Assembly (NCBI GenBank): GCA_965238025.1
Contig: OZ250162.1
Span: forward strand, 310,001 to 374,000
Length of the DNA stretch: 64,000 nt
Origin: Pelagihabitans sp965238025
GTDB taxonomy: Bacteria > Bacteroidota > Bacteroidia > Flavobacteriales > Flavobacteriaceae
Reading direction: 5' to 3'
Part shown: positions 35,588 through 43,591 of the stretch, one piece after another
How the letters are laid out: every line of letters starts with the position of its first letter
Numbering within the stretch: position 1 is the first letter of the stretch
Position numbers and translations under genes: made by a program
Notes under the pieces: generated by a model
What the model was told of the DNA's origin: nothing
The model's input: the letters and a program-made list of their open reading frames with translations, nothing else
Database searches by the model: none

Positions 35588-37678
35588 CTAAGCTTCTACC
35601 AATTCATTTTCCCTAAATACCCGTACCGACTCTAAAAATGATTTCGCATCTTCCAAATAGCGCTTTGCAAAATCCTGGGTAGGTTCATTCTTGTTTAATT
35701 GCAATACCAATTCCTCAAAAGCTATGTCTAGGGTTATTCTGCCCGACGTCACAAACTTTTCATCAAAATCCTTGATAATACTTGAGTGGGTATTCGTCTT
35801 CGTTTTTTCTGCCGTTAATAGGGCTTTTGCCGTATTGACCATTGAAGAATACGAATGATAGATACTGGCTGCCCATTTGCCTTCAAGAATCGTTTCTTCG
35901 GCTGTTTGTATTTTCTCCTCGCTTTCAAAGAGCAGGGTGGCAATAAGGTCGATAACCACACCGGCACATTCACCAATTCCTATCGCCTTTTTGTAGCGCT
36001 CCTCTGTTCCCCAATCAACATAATCGTCTTGGGTTAGATGCTCGATATCGGTCAGAGGTTTTAGAAAATCATAGAAATAATGTTCTCCTTTTTCGGCATA
36101 ATAATCCGCAAAGGGATTTCCACTGCCATTTGCCTCGTAATCATCTAAAATCAGGCGCAGCGCTTCTGGACCTCTCTTACTTGGTACTTTTACCACCTTA
36201 TCGGCAAAACGGCCATTTCCGTTTCCGTCATTGCCTCCTCCCAATAATACTTGTAAGGCCGGCGCTACCAATTTATCCTTGGTGCGGATACTCATTCCTT
36301 GAAACCCGATATTGGCCATGTTGTGTTGTCCGCAGGCGTTCATGCAGCCGCTTATTTTAATGACCACATCCGGATTGCTGATATACTTTGGGTATTCGGC
36401 CTTTATGAGTCGCTCTAATTCTTCCGCGATTCCTGTACTGCTTGAAATACCAAGGTTGCAAGTATCTGTTCCTGGGCATGCCGTAATATCCAATGCCTTA
36501 TTGTATCCCGCCTCTGCGAAACCTAGTTTTGCTAATTCCACATAGAAAAAAGGAACTAACTCTTTTTTTACATAAGGAATCAAAATGTTCTGTCTAAGGG
36601 ACAAACGTATTTCCCCTGCGGCATATCTTTCAACCAAATCGGCTAGTAATCTAGCTTTATCAGTATAAAAATCGCCTAGTAACACTTTGATGCCAATGGC
36701 AATAAAACCATCATGTTTTTGAGGGACCAAATTGGTAGATTTCCAATGTGCGAAGGCTTTCCTATCAACTATTTCCACCTTGGGAGCCGGCTCTTTTGAA
36801 GTTTTTATCTTAGGATAGGCCAAGGCATCAATTGGGAATGTCTTGTAGGGTATCGCTTTTTGTTCCTCTTGCAACAACATTTTAAAACCGTCTAGGCCAA
36901 TGTCCTTCAACAAGAATTTCATCCTTGCCTTTGCCCTGCTCTTTCGTTCTCCATATCGATCAAAAACACGGACAACACCCTCCATTAATGGAATAATTTT
37001 GTCAGATGCCAAAAACTCAAAAAGTACATCGGCATGTCTTGGTTGTGAGCCCAGTCCACCACCTAGCATAACTTTAAAACCTTTTACCCCATCTTTGATT
37101 TTAGCGATAAAACCCAAATCGTGCATATAGGACAATCCGGTATCTGCATCACTCGCCGAGAAAGAAACTTTAAATTTCCTGCCCATTTCCTGGCTTATGG
37201 GGTTTCTTAAAAAATATCGGAACAGGGCATCGGCATAGGGCGAAACATCAAAAGGTTCGTCCACGTCTATCCCTGCGGTCTCGCTGGCCGTCACATTTCG
37301 GACCGTATTGCCGCAGGCTTCCCGAAGGGTTACCTCATCTTTTTCCAGCTGTGCCCAAAGTTCCGGAGTACGCTCTAAATCCACATAATGTATTTGTATA
37401 TCCTGTCGCGTGGTGATATGCAAACGCCCCGTGGAATATTCATCCGAAACATCGCAGATCCTTTTAAGTTGTTTGGAAGTAACCTTTCCATACGGGAGCT
37501 TAATTCGTATCATTTGAACACCTTGCTGGCGTTGTCCATAAACTCCTCTTGCCAAACGTAGGCTTCGGAATTTCTCCTCATCTACCTTCCCTTCTTTAAA
37601 TTGATGGATTTTGGCCTCTAGCTCCAAAATATCCTTTTCAACCGAAGGATTCTCTATTTCTGTTCTAAAACTTTGCAT
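35588..37678 (-). CDS. Ferredoxin-type sulfite reductase with C-terminal HEPN-like extension
   Basis: This siroheme/4Fe-4S nitrite/sulfite reductase family protein has 696 residues. The two ferredoxin-like and two catalytic halves occupy about 1-555. The cluster ligands are C401, C407, C445 and C449 (TACPGTDTC and SGCMNACG). After about residue 560 comes a helical extension (GECAGVVIDLIATLLFESEEK and ALLTAEK) that resembles a HEPN four-helix domain and is absent from classical enzymes. Context (cysDN, cysH, siroheme genes) argues for sulfite rather than nitrite. A copy of the operator-like site occurs 50 bp upstream of its ATG. Confidence 0.92.
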   Translation of the reverse strand: MQSFRTEIENPSVEKDILELEAKIHQFKEGKVDEEKFRSLRLARGVYGQRQQGVQMIRIKLPYGKVTSKQLKRICDVSDEYSTGRLHITTRQDIQIHYVDLERTPELWAQLEKDEVTLREACGNTVRNVTASETAGIDVDEPFDVSPYADALFRYFLRNPISQEMGRKFKVSFSASDADTGLSYMHDLGFIAKIKDGVKGFKVMLGGGLGSQPRHADVLFEFLASDKIIPLMEGVVRVFDRYGERKSRAKARMKFLLKDIGLDGFKMLLQEEQKAIPYKTFPIDALAYPKIKTSKEPAPKVEIVDRKAFAHWKSTNLVPQKHDGFIAIGIKVLLGDFYTDKARLLADLVERYAAGEIRLSLRQNILIPYVKKELVPFFYVELAKLGFAEAGYNKALDITACPGTDTCNLGISSSTGIAEELERLIKAEYPKYISNPDVVIKISGCMNACGQHNMANIGFQGMSIRTKDKLVAPALQVLLGGGNDGNGNGRFADKVVKVPSKRGPEALRLILDDYEANGSGNPFADYYAEKGEHYFYDFLKPLTDIEHLTQDDYVDWGTEERYKKAIGIGECAGVVIDLIATLLFESEEKIQTAEETILEGKWAASIYHSYSSMVNTAKALLTAEKTKTNTHSSIIKDFDEKFVTSGRITLDIAFEELVLQLNKNEPTQDFAKRYLEDAKSFLESVRVFRENELVEA

Positions 37679-37727
37679 TTTTTAAGATTCTAGTACCTAA
37701 ATCGTAGGCAGTGATTTTTAATATATT

Positions 37728-37750
37728 TATCCTATGGATTTTATAGATTA
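37728..37750. promoter_or_regulatory. Operator-like site 3 (sulfite reductase promoter)
   Basis: The sequence TATCCTATGG followed by ATTTTATAGATTA matches the two sites at 41158 and 41239 at 19 or more of 23 positions. It lies upstream of the sulfite reductase gene. The binding protein is probably the Rrf2 regulator encoded at 41362, by inference. Confidence 0.65.
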
Positions 37751-37778
37751 CTTTTAAAGATTAACCCATTGTTATAGA

Positions 37779-37796
37779 TTCCTGCCTGCGCAGGAA
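37779..37796. repeat. REP-like palindrome TTCCTGC-CTGC-GCAGGAA
   Basis: A perfect 7-4-7 palindrome lies in the cysN-sulfite reductase gap just after the cysN stop codon. It may stall or end transcription from cysN. Confidence 0.5.
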
Positions 37797-37805
37797 TGAA
37801 AAAAG

Positions 37806-39053
37806 CTAACTTATAAACCCTGCTCCTACGGTGTTATTTGATTGTGTATCGATTAAAATAAATGAGCCATTAGTACGATGGTTCTTGAACTTGTCGTAAA
37901 AAATCGGCTTGTTTAGCTTAAAGGTCACCTGGGCAATATCATTCATTCCCAGTGCATTCGTCTCTTCATCAATACCCGAATAATCGGGTTTGATTCTATG
38001 ATGAATCGTTTCAACCTTTGCAAGTACTTTGTTAATGCCATGTTGCACCACATATTTACTTCCCGCGGTTAATTGTTGCACATCCATCCACGAAATTGTA
38101 GCTGTAAATTGCTTTTCAACAGCTGGCAAGTCGTCGGCCTTTACCAACATATCGCCCCTACTTAGGTTGATCTCATCTTCCAAAGTTATCGTCACCGAAG
38201 ATCGTCTTGACGCTGTTTGAAACTTCTCGTCATAAAAATAAATGTCCTTGATCTTTGATCTGGTTTGCGATGGTAAGGCAACCACCTCGTCTCCAACACT
38301 CAATTCACCGCCATAGACTTTTCCCGCAAAACCTCTAAAATCATGAAAATCTTCTGTTTTAGGGCGAACTACGTATTGTACGGGAAAGCGTGGCGTTCCT
38401 ATATTTGATACGGCGGCCATATCCAAACTTTCTAAATGTTCTAACAATGTTTCGCCCTTGTACCAAGGGGTATTTTCAGATTTGTTCACCACGTTGTCAC
38501 CCTTTAAGGCACTTACGGGAATAAAGGTGATTTTCTGACCTTGATAATCCCTTTTTCCCATCAACTCCTCAAAATCAGCTTTAATAGCATCGTATTTTTC
38601 TTCTGAAAAATCAACTAGATCCATCTTATTGATCGCTACAACCACTTCTTTGACACGCAACAGATTGTTGATGAAAAAGTGACGATTAGTCTGTTCTATT
38701 ACTCCCTTTCTGGCATCGATTAGTATAATGGCCGCTTGAGAGGTTGACGCTCCGGTTACCATGTTTCTCGTATACTCTACATGGCCAGGTGTATCCGCTA
38801 TAATATAACTTTTGGTCGCAGTCGAAAAATAGATGTGCGCCACATCAATGGTTATTCCCTGTTCCCGTTCTGCCACTAAACCATCTGTTGCCAAAGAGAA
38901 ATCCAGATAATCGTACCCTTTTTGTTTGCTCGTCTTTTCAATGGCCTCCAGTTTGTCGGTGGTCAACGATTTGGTATCATATAGTAACCTACCGATCAAG
39001 GTGCTTTTCCCGTCATCTACGCTTCCTGCTGTTGCTATTTTTAGTACTTCCAT
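37806..39053 (-). CDS. cysN: Sulfate adenylyltransferase subunit 1 (GTPase)
   Basis: CysN is the GTPase subunit that drives APS formation by CysD. The 415-residue protein has the P-loop GSVDDGKST, DTPGHVEYTRNM and NKMD motifs, then translation-factor-like beta barrels. The ATG at 39053 (MEVLKIATAG) is the family start; the frame is open to 39098 through repeat-like DNA. No APS kinase (CysC) domain is fused to the C-terminus, which ends at the normal place. It follows cysD after an 80-bp gap filled by degenerate GGCAGTA repeats. Confidence 0.95.
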   Translation of the reverse strand: MEVLKIATAGSVDDGKSTLIGRLLYDTKSLTTDKLEAIEKTSKQKGYDYLDFSLATDGLVAEREQGITIDVAHIYFSTATKSYIIADTPGHVEYTRNMVTGASTSQAAIILIDARKGVIEQTNRHFFINNLLRVKEVVVAINKMDLVDFSEEKYDAIKADFEELMGKRDYQGQKITFIPVSALKGDNVVNKSENTPWYKGETLLEHLESLDMAAVSNIGTPRFPVQYVVRPKTEDFHDFRGFAGKVYGGELSVGDEVVALPSQTRSKIKDIYFYDEKFQTASRRSSVTITLEDEINLSRGDMLVKADDLPAVEKQFTATISWMDVQQLTAGSKYVVQHGINKVLAKVETIHHRIKPDYSGIDEETNALGMNDIAQVTFKLNKPIFYDKFKNHRTNGSFILIDTQSNNTVGAGFIS

Positions 39054-39133
39054 TCTTCTTAGTATTCGGTAGGCAGCTGCAGTAGGCAGTACTTGCAAAT
39101 CAATTGCTTACTGCTACTGGTTACTGCCAGTTA

Positions 39134-40033
39134 TTAAAAGTAACCCTGTTGTTTTCTTTTTTCCATTGCTGCTTCGGAGCGTTTGTCATCAATTCGAGCG
39201 CCTCGTTCAGAAATAGAGGAATCCCTTATTTCTTGTACAACAGATTCTATATCGGCTGCTTCCGAAAATACAGCTGCGGTACAGCTCATATCACCAACGG
39301 TTCTAAACCGTACCATTCGCTCTAATACTTCCTCATCGTCTTCTTGGAATACATAATCGGAATGCGACCAAATCAGTCCGTCCCTTAAAAACACCTTGCG
39401 TTTGTGGGCGAAATAGATGGATGGTATTTCGATTTTTTCTTTTTTAATGTAGGACCAGACGTCGAGTTCGGTCCAGTTTGAAATAGGGAATACACGTACA
39501 TTTTGCCCATGCTCTATTTGCCCATTAAGCATATCGAACAATTCGGGGCGCTGATTCCGTTCGTCCCATTGTCCGAAATCGTCGCGTACCGAAAAAATGC
39601 GTTCCTTGGCCCTTGCCTTTTCTTCATCTCGCCGGGCACCACCAATACAGGCATCAAATTTAAACTCCTCAATGGCATCTAATAGTGTAGTGGTCTGTAA
39701 AGAGTTTCGGCTCGAATATTTTCCGGATTCCTCTTTCACCTTTCCCGCATCAATAGAGTCCTGAACGTTTCTTACGATCAACTCCAAACCCAGTTCTTTG
39801 ACCAATCGATCTCGAAACTCAATGGTTTCAGGGAAGTTATGGCCTGTATCTATATGCATTAGGGGAAACGGAATTTTAGCGGGCCAAAATGCTTTTTGGG
39901 CCAATCGTACCAACGTAATAGAGTCCTTGCCTCCAGAAAACAATAGTACCGGCTTTTCAAACTGGGCTGCCACCTCCCTAAAAATATAAATGGCCTCGTT
40001 TTCTAACGGATTAATATGTGATGTGTCTTTCAT
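39134..40033 (-). CDS. cysD: Sulfate adenylyltransferase subunit 2
   Basis: CysD adenylates sulfate to APS. The 299-residue protein has the PP-loop SGGKDS near residue 36, the CIGGARRDEEKARAKERIFS block and the C-terminal RGARIDDKRSEAAMEKRKQQGYF ending typical of the family. The ATG at 40033 (MKDTSHINPLENEAIYI) is chosen over the TTG at 40051. It lies between cysH and cysN. Confidence 0.96.
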   Translation of the reverse strand: MKDTSHINPLENEAIYIFREVAAQFEKPVLLFSGGKDSITLVRLAQKAFWPAKIPFPLMHIDTGHNFPETIEFRDRLVKELGLELIVRNVQDSIDAGKVKEESGKYSSRNSLQTTTLLDAIEEFKFDACIGGARRDEEKARAKERIFSVRDDFGQWDERNQRPELFDMLNGQIEHGQNVRVFPISNWTELDVWSYIKKEKIEIPSIYFAHKRKVFLRDGLIWSHSDYVFQEDDEEVLERMVRFRTVGDMSCTAAVFSEAADIESVVQEIRDSSISERGARIDDKRSEAAMEKRKQQGYF

Positions 40034-40144
40034 GATAAAATTCAAATTCAAAGGTTAAGCGCAAATACAAGTCCTCGAATTAAGTTTAAATTGATTTTCT
40101 ATTGGCTTCTTTGTGCTTGTATTTGATTTTTGCATTTGTGTTTT

Positions 40145-40768
40145 CTAAGAATGTAGCCCACATTCCCGATTCTCCAAGACCTTTGTTGGGTCAAAATAAT
40201 TGTGTTCGTTCGGCAGGTTTTTCTTTCTCAGATAGGCGTCTAACTGGGTGTCGTCCCAATGATAAAATGGGCTTACTTTCAGCACTCCATCTTTGCTAAG
40301 GCTTAAAATGTCCAAGCTATCACGAAGGGCAGTCTGGCCCTTACGCAGATTAGTAAACCATACGTCTGGCACATGAGTCGCCATTGCCCGTCTAAAAGGT
40401 TCCAACTTTACCTGCTCCGTAAACGTCGCATGTTCTGGATCATCTATTTGCGGGATTCCCATTACGGCATCCCTATGGGCCGTGGTTTGTTTGGGAACGT
40501 ATAGATCAATATTCAAATTCAATCTGTCTATTAAATCTTCAGCATGCTTATAGGTGTTGGGGGTATTATAACCCGTATCGCACCATATTACCGGGATATC
40601 ACGTTGCACCTGGGCGACGGCATATAAAATAGCCACCTCATAGGGACGAAAATTGGTCGTCACCACAGCCTTTCTTGCATTCTTGACTGCCCACGAAATA
40701 ATCTCTGTGGGAGGAATACCCTTAAAATGTATGTTCAATCGCTGTATTTGTTCCTCTGTAAATGCCAT
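40145..40768 (-). CDS. cysH: Phosphoadenylyl-sulfate reductase (CysH type)
   Basis: CysH reduces activated sulfate to sulfite using thioredoxin. The 207-residue protein has the PP-loop-like fold and the catalytic C-terminal ECGLHS with its single cysteine. The paired CC...CxxC motif that holds the 4Fe-4S cluster of APS reductases is absent. By family rules this predicts PAPS as the substrate, which would need an APS kinase; none is encoded in this window. It is downstream of the DUF2061 gene and two operator-like sites. Confidence 0.9.
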   Translation of the reverse strand: MAFTEEQIQRLNIHFKGIPPTEIISWAVKNARKAVVTTNFRPYEVAILYAVAQVQRDIPVIWCDTGYNTPNTYKHAEDLIDRLNLNIDLYVPKQTTAHRDAVMGIPQIDDPEHATFTEQVKLEPFRRAMATHVPDVWFTNLRKGQTALRDSLDILSLSKDGVLKVSPFYHWDDTQLDAYLRKKNLPNEHNYFDPTKVLENRECGLHS

Positions 40769-40872
40769 TGCTTAATTTTTACTCGATAATCGAGATTTAA
40801 GTGCTCCGACCCTCAAATCGTAACGCTAAATTCACTTTCCTTAAAATGCCCTTGGGCTTATTCTGAAGTGGT

Positions 40873-41136
40873 TTATTTACCCCACTTTACCAAATTCCAC
40901 AGACGTTCGTGAAAAAAGTACAATACCATCTTTGTTAAAAAATCTATGGACGCAATCGATGCTGCCAAGCTTATCTTACCCGTAAGAAAATAGGAGATGA
41001 CCAAGGTGTCTAAAGTTCCTATTACGCGCCAGCTAAATGCCTTGGCAATACTCCGGATTGGTTTTTCAGATTTTTTATCATCTTCAAAAGTGGTTTTTGT
41101 GGCTTTTTTATCGAAAATCAATTGGTCTGTGATCAT
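40873..41136 (-). CDS. DUF2061 small membrane protein
   Basis: This 87-residue protein has a DUF2061 region: SIAKAFSWRVIGTLDTLVISYFLTG and ASIDFLTKMVLYFFHERLW, forming two transmembrane helices. The family often accompanies sulfate-assimilation genes, and a role in sulfate handling has been suggested from context only. It is the first gene of the cys cluster; its ATG lies 21 bp below the operator-like site at 41158-41180. Confidence 0.88.
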   Translation of the reverse strand: MITDQLIFDKKATKTTFEDDKKSEKPIRSIAKAFSWRVIGTLDTLVISYFLTGKISLAASIASIDFLTKMVLYFFHERLWNLVKWGK

Positions 41137-41157
41137 ATGCGAAAATGCTTAAACTTA

Positions 41158-41180
41158 TATCCTATAGATTTAATAGGATA
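41158..41180. promoter_or_regulatory. Operator-like site 1 (cys operon promoter)
   Basis: A perfect inverted repeat, TATCCTA and TAGGATA with a 9-bp spacer (TAGATTTAA), lies directly upstream of the DUF2061-cysH-cysDN genes. It is the most symmetrical of three related sites. Confidence 0.7.
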
Positions 41181-41238
41181 ATCAAAAATAAAACTATTTC
41201 AGAAACCAAAACCTTAAAAAGGTTATAAATATTATAAT

Positions 41239-41261
41239 TATCCTATAGATTTAGTAGATTA
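41239..41261. promoter_or_regulatory. Operator-like site 2
   Basis: TATCCTATAGATTTA followed by GTAGATTA is identical to site 1 in its first 15 bases and lies 81 bp further upstream, between the cys operon and the Rrf2 gene. It could serve either the cys promoter or control read-through from the regulator gene. Confidence 0.65.
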
Positions 41262-41361
41262 ATAAAAATATGGCAATACTTTGCGGATATTTTACTATTC
41301 CCTGAAATTAGTTTTGTAATTGACAATGAATTCACCTTGCCGTGCAAAGTCGAAACGAAAA

Positions 41362-41769
41362 TCAGACGAGATCAGACAAGGTATTGTTTCTATACACACT
41401 CAGGTTGGCATCCCTGACCTTAAGCATTAACTTGTTTACCGAACAGGATTTTTCATCCGGACAATCATCACATTTTTCGTAAAAATTAAGACTCACGCAG
41501 GGTACCATGGCTATAGGTCCTTCTAGAATGCGCATGATATCTGTCATTAAGATCTCCTTGGGGTCTTTAATAAGGTAGTAGCCCCCGCCCTTCCCTTTTT
41601 TTGATCCTAGAATCCCGGTTTTCCTTAGGGAGAGTAAAATACTTTCCAAAAATTTTTGTGAGATGTTCTCCTGTTTGGCTATTTCGGCAATTTGCACCGG
41701 CTTCTTTTCTTTTTGGGAAGCGAGAAAAGTAAGGGCTTTTAAACCGTATTTTGTTTTCTTGGAGAGCAT
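41362..41769 (-). CDS. Rrf2-family transcriptional regulator
   Basis: This 135-residue protein has an N-terminal winged helix (MLSKKTKYGLKALTFLA...GGYYL) and a cysteine group C91, C100, C103 and C109 that could hold an iron-sulfur cluster, as in IscR or NsrR. Other Rrf2 members such as CymR control sulfur metabolism. Its position at the head of the sulfate-reduction cluster, and three copies of one palindromic site at the cluster's promoters, make it the likely regulator of cys genes. The left edge of the gene-cassette array starts about 150 bp upstream of its ATG. Confidence 0.9.
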   Translation of the reverse strand: MLSKKTKYGLKALTFLASQKEKKPVQIAEIAKQENISQKFLESILLSLRKTGILGSKKGKGGGYYLIKDPKEILMTDIMRILEGPIAMVPCVSLNFYEKCDDCPDEKSCSVNKLMLKVRDANLSVYRNNTLSDLV

Positions 41770-41890
41770 GGTGCTAAGATAGGGAAAATTGGGAAGGGGG
41801 TTTTAGGTCTAGCTATAACCAAAACAATTATTCTTAGAACAATCATTTTTAGTTGAAACCCTAAATTAGTACTGCTGCTAAAATAGAAAT

Positions 41891-41908
41891 ATAGTAACTT
41901 GTTACTAT
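41891..41908. repeat. Palindrome ATAGTAAC-TT-GTTACTAT
   Basis: A perfect 8-2-8 inverted repeat lies 9 bp before the first cassette boundary (GTTGTAGCAC). It may be an operator for the first cassette gene or part of an attachment site. Confidence 0.5.
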
Positions 41909-41938
41909 ATACAATTGTTGTAGCACATTTACCAAAAT

Positions 41939-42550
41939 ATGATTAAAACAAAATTCATAGTTTATTTAAGCATATCTCTCTTTTTGTCATGTAAAACTGA
42001 CCCAAATAAACAAATCGACGAAGGTAAAATAGAAAATGATGTTTATCATAGTTCCGAAATTGGATGGACAATTGATATTCCAAATGGATGGAACGTTACC
42101 CTCAAAGATTCGGTTGCAAATATGGGAGAAAGAGGATTGAATGCGATTAACGAAACTGCCGGAATTGACTATGATATTAGTAAGCTCAAATATTTGCTGA
42201 CATTTCAGAAAGGCAGGTTTAATATGTTTCAGTCAACATCAGAACCTTTCAAATTGGAATATGAAGGAGAATGGGAGGAAAACAATAAAGCCGTAAAAGA
42301 ATTGCTTCATGAAACTTATACAAGCAGAGGTATTAAAGTAGATACGTCTTCATCTGTGAGTAAGATTGACCAATTAGAATTTGAAGTATTTCATATAACC
42401 GTATATGGACCTGACGGTAAAACTATGTTACATCAAGAAATGTATGGCAGACACATAAATGGTTACGATTTTGGAGTGAATTTGAATTACCAAAATGAGG
42501 AAGAAAGAATTCAAATGATGACGGCTTGGGAGAACTCAAAGTTTGAATAA
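41939..42550 (+). CDS. Cassette gene 1: hypothetical lipoprotein
   Basis: This 203-residue protein has a lipobox at SLFLSC (Cys near residue 18), so it is likely lipid-anchored. I do not recognise the domain. The sequence after the lipobox has IGWTIDIPNGW, a start seen in PsbP-like or DUF1795-like small lipoproteins, but the match is weak. The ATG lies 13 bp after the cassette boundary GTTGTAGCAC, and the stop lies 5 bp before its complement. Confidence 0.75.
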   Translation: MIKTKFIVYLSISLFLSCKTDPNKQIDEGKIENDVYHSSEIGWTIDIPNGWNVTLKDSVANMGERGLNAINETAGIDYDISKLKYLLTFQKGRFNMFQSTSEPFKLEYEGEWEENNKAVKELLHETYTSRGIKVDTSSSVSKIDQLEFEVFHITVYGPDGKTMLHQEMYGRHINGYDFGVNLNYQNEEERIQMMTAWENSKFE

Positions 42551-42555
42551 AAAAC

Positions 42556-42754
42556 GTGCTACAACAATGCCTAAACGTAATGCGGACTTTAAGGCAAAAT
42601 CGAAAGGTCTGTGTATATTTATGAAGTCGCTAAATCTTATGGATTTAGCTTTGGAACAAAAAAATAAAACTAAACAATAAGCTTTAGCTTCGTGCACAGA
42701 CGGAAACGAAAAGTTTCCTTACTACCGCACTACGCTTAGCCTAGCCGTTGTATG
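42556..42754. repeat. attC-like spacer A (199 bp)
   Basis: The outer arms are GTGCTACAAC and GTTGTATG (paired TACAAC/GTTGTA). The inner arms are TAAACGTAATGCGG at 42572-42585 and CCGCACTACGCTTA at 42725-42738, complementary at 12 of 14 positions. A central stem, GCTAAATC/GATTTAGC, lies between. The order outer arm, short spacer, inner arm matches attC topology. It holds no gene. Confidence 0.7.
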
Positions 42755-42773
42755 CAAGCTAAAAAAACACATA

Positions 42774-43352
42774 TTGAATTGGATAAAAATAGATGAGAAT
42801 TGGAAGTTCTTTGTTAAGAATTATACCTTAAAAGATGATAGCGGAGAAAAGAATTACTTCTATGGAAAACAGGAACTGTATAAAGCTACTGAGTACTTCA
42901 AGGGATTCGTGATTTATTATGAGAATAAGTTCAATAAATCTACTGAAATGGGCTCTTCATTTCGTATTGGACACAGATTGACAATGGTTTCACCTATTGA
43001 TGTGGCAAAAAGAGAGAGCATGAAAATTGAGAAAAGTTCTTTTTGGAAAACAATATTTAAGCCAAATCGTAAATTAAATATTGAGCTATCAGACACTGAG
43101 ATTGTAAAACACTTACCGCTTGAAGAAATTGAGATTCTTACATCTTTTTTTCCTGACCTAAAACTATCAATAAAGAAATTTGGTAAATACCAAAATCAAG
43201 AGGTTTCATACGGACAAACTGTATTAATATTAGAAACTAAATATCAACCTAAAGAATTTGAACATTTAAAGAAATCAAGAGAAGTAATTATTTCAATTCT
43301 TCAGAAATTATCAGAGAGCAAAAAAATAAAGCCAACATACAACAAAACCTAA
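42774..43352 (+). CDS. Cassette gene 2: hypothetical protein
   Basis: This 192-residue soluble protein is one I do not recognise. It has no signal peptide and is rich in Lys, Glu and aromatic residues. The only possible start near the cassette boundary is a TTG at 42774; the earlier ATG at 42752 is in another frame and ends after 14 codons. The last codons (PTYNKT) run into the next spacer, so the stop codon lies in the attC-like sequence. This is frequent in cassette arrays. Confidence 0.7.
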   Translation: MNWIKIDENWKFFVKNYTLKDDSGEKNYFYGKQELYKATEYFKGFVIYYENKFNKSTEMGSSFRIGHRLTMVSPIDVAKRESMKIEKSSFWKTIFKPNRKLNIELSDTEIVKHLPLEEIEILTSFFPDLKLSIKKFGKYQNQEVSYGQTVLILETKYQPKEFEHLKKSREVIISILQKLSESKKIKPTYNKT

Positions 43353-43565
43353 ACGTAATGCGGATTTTTAAGCTAAAGTCGAAAGGTCTGTATATATTTA
43401 TAATGTCGCTAAATCTTATGGATTTAGCTTTGGACAAGAAAAAATAAAACTAAACAATAAGCTTTAGCTCAGTGCTCAGACGGAAACGATGCCAGCGCGC
43501 CAACTCGCCCACTGCTATCGCAGACGGCGTACCTCCGCACTACGCTTAGCCGAGACGTTGTGTAC
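43336..43565. repeat. attC-like spacer B (230 bp)
   Basis: Spacer B is closely similar to spacer A along most of its length: the same inner arms (43350-43363 and 43535-43548) and the same GCTAAATC/GATTTAGC stem. A G/C-rich insert of about 40 bp near 43490-43530 is the main difference. The outer arms are CATACAAC and GTTGTGTAC. It contains the end of cassette gene 2 and no other gene. Confidence 0.7.
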
Positions 43566-43591
43566 AATAAGAAACCACTAACATCTACCTA

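Noticed and set aside
40260..40330. The SLDILSLSKDG stretch of CysH as another repeat-derived peptide.
   Set aside because: The residues align with normal family sequence before the KVSPFYHW motif and the DNA has no palindromic ends.
42752..42796. The ATG at 42752 as the start of cassette gene 2.
   Set aside because: It is in a different frame and ends after 14 codons.
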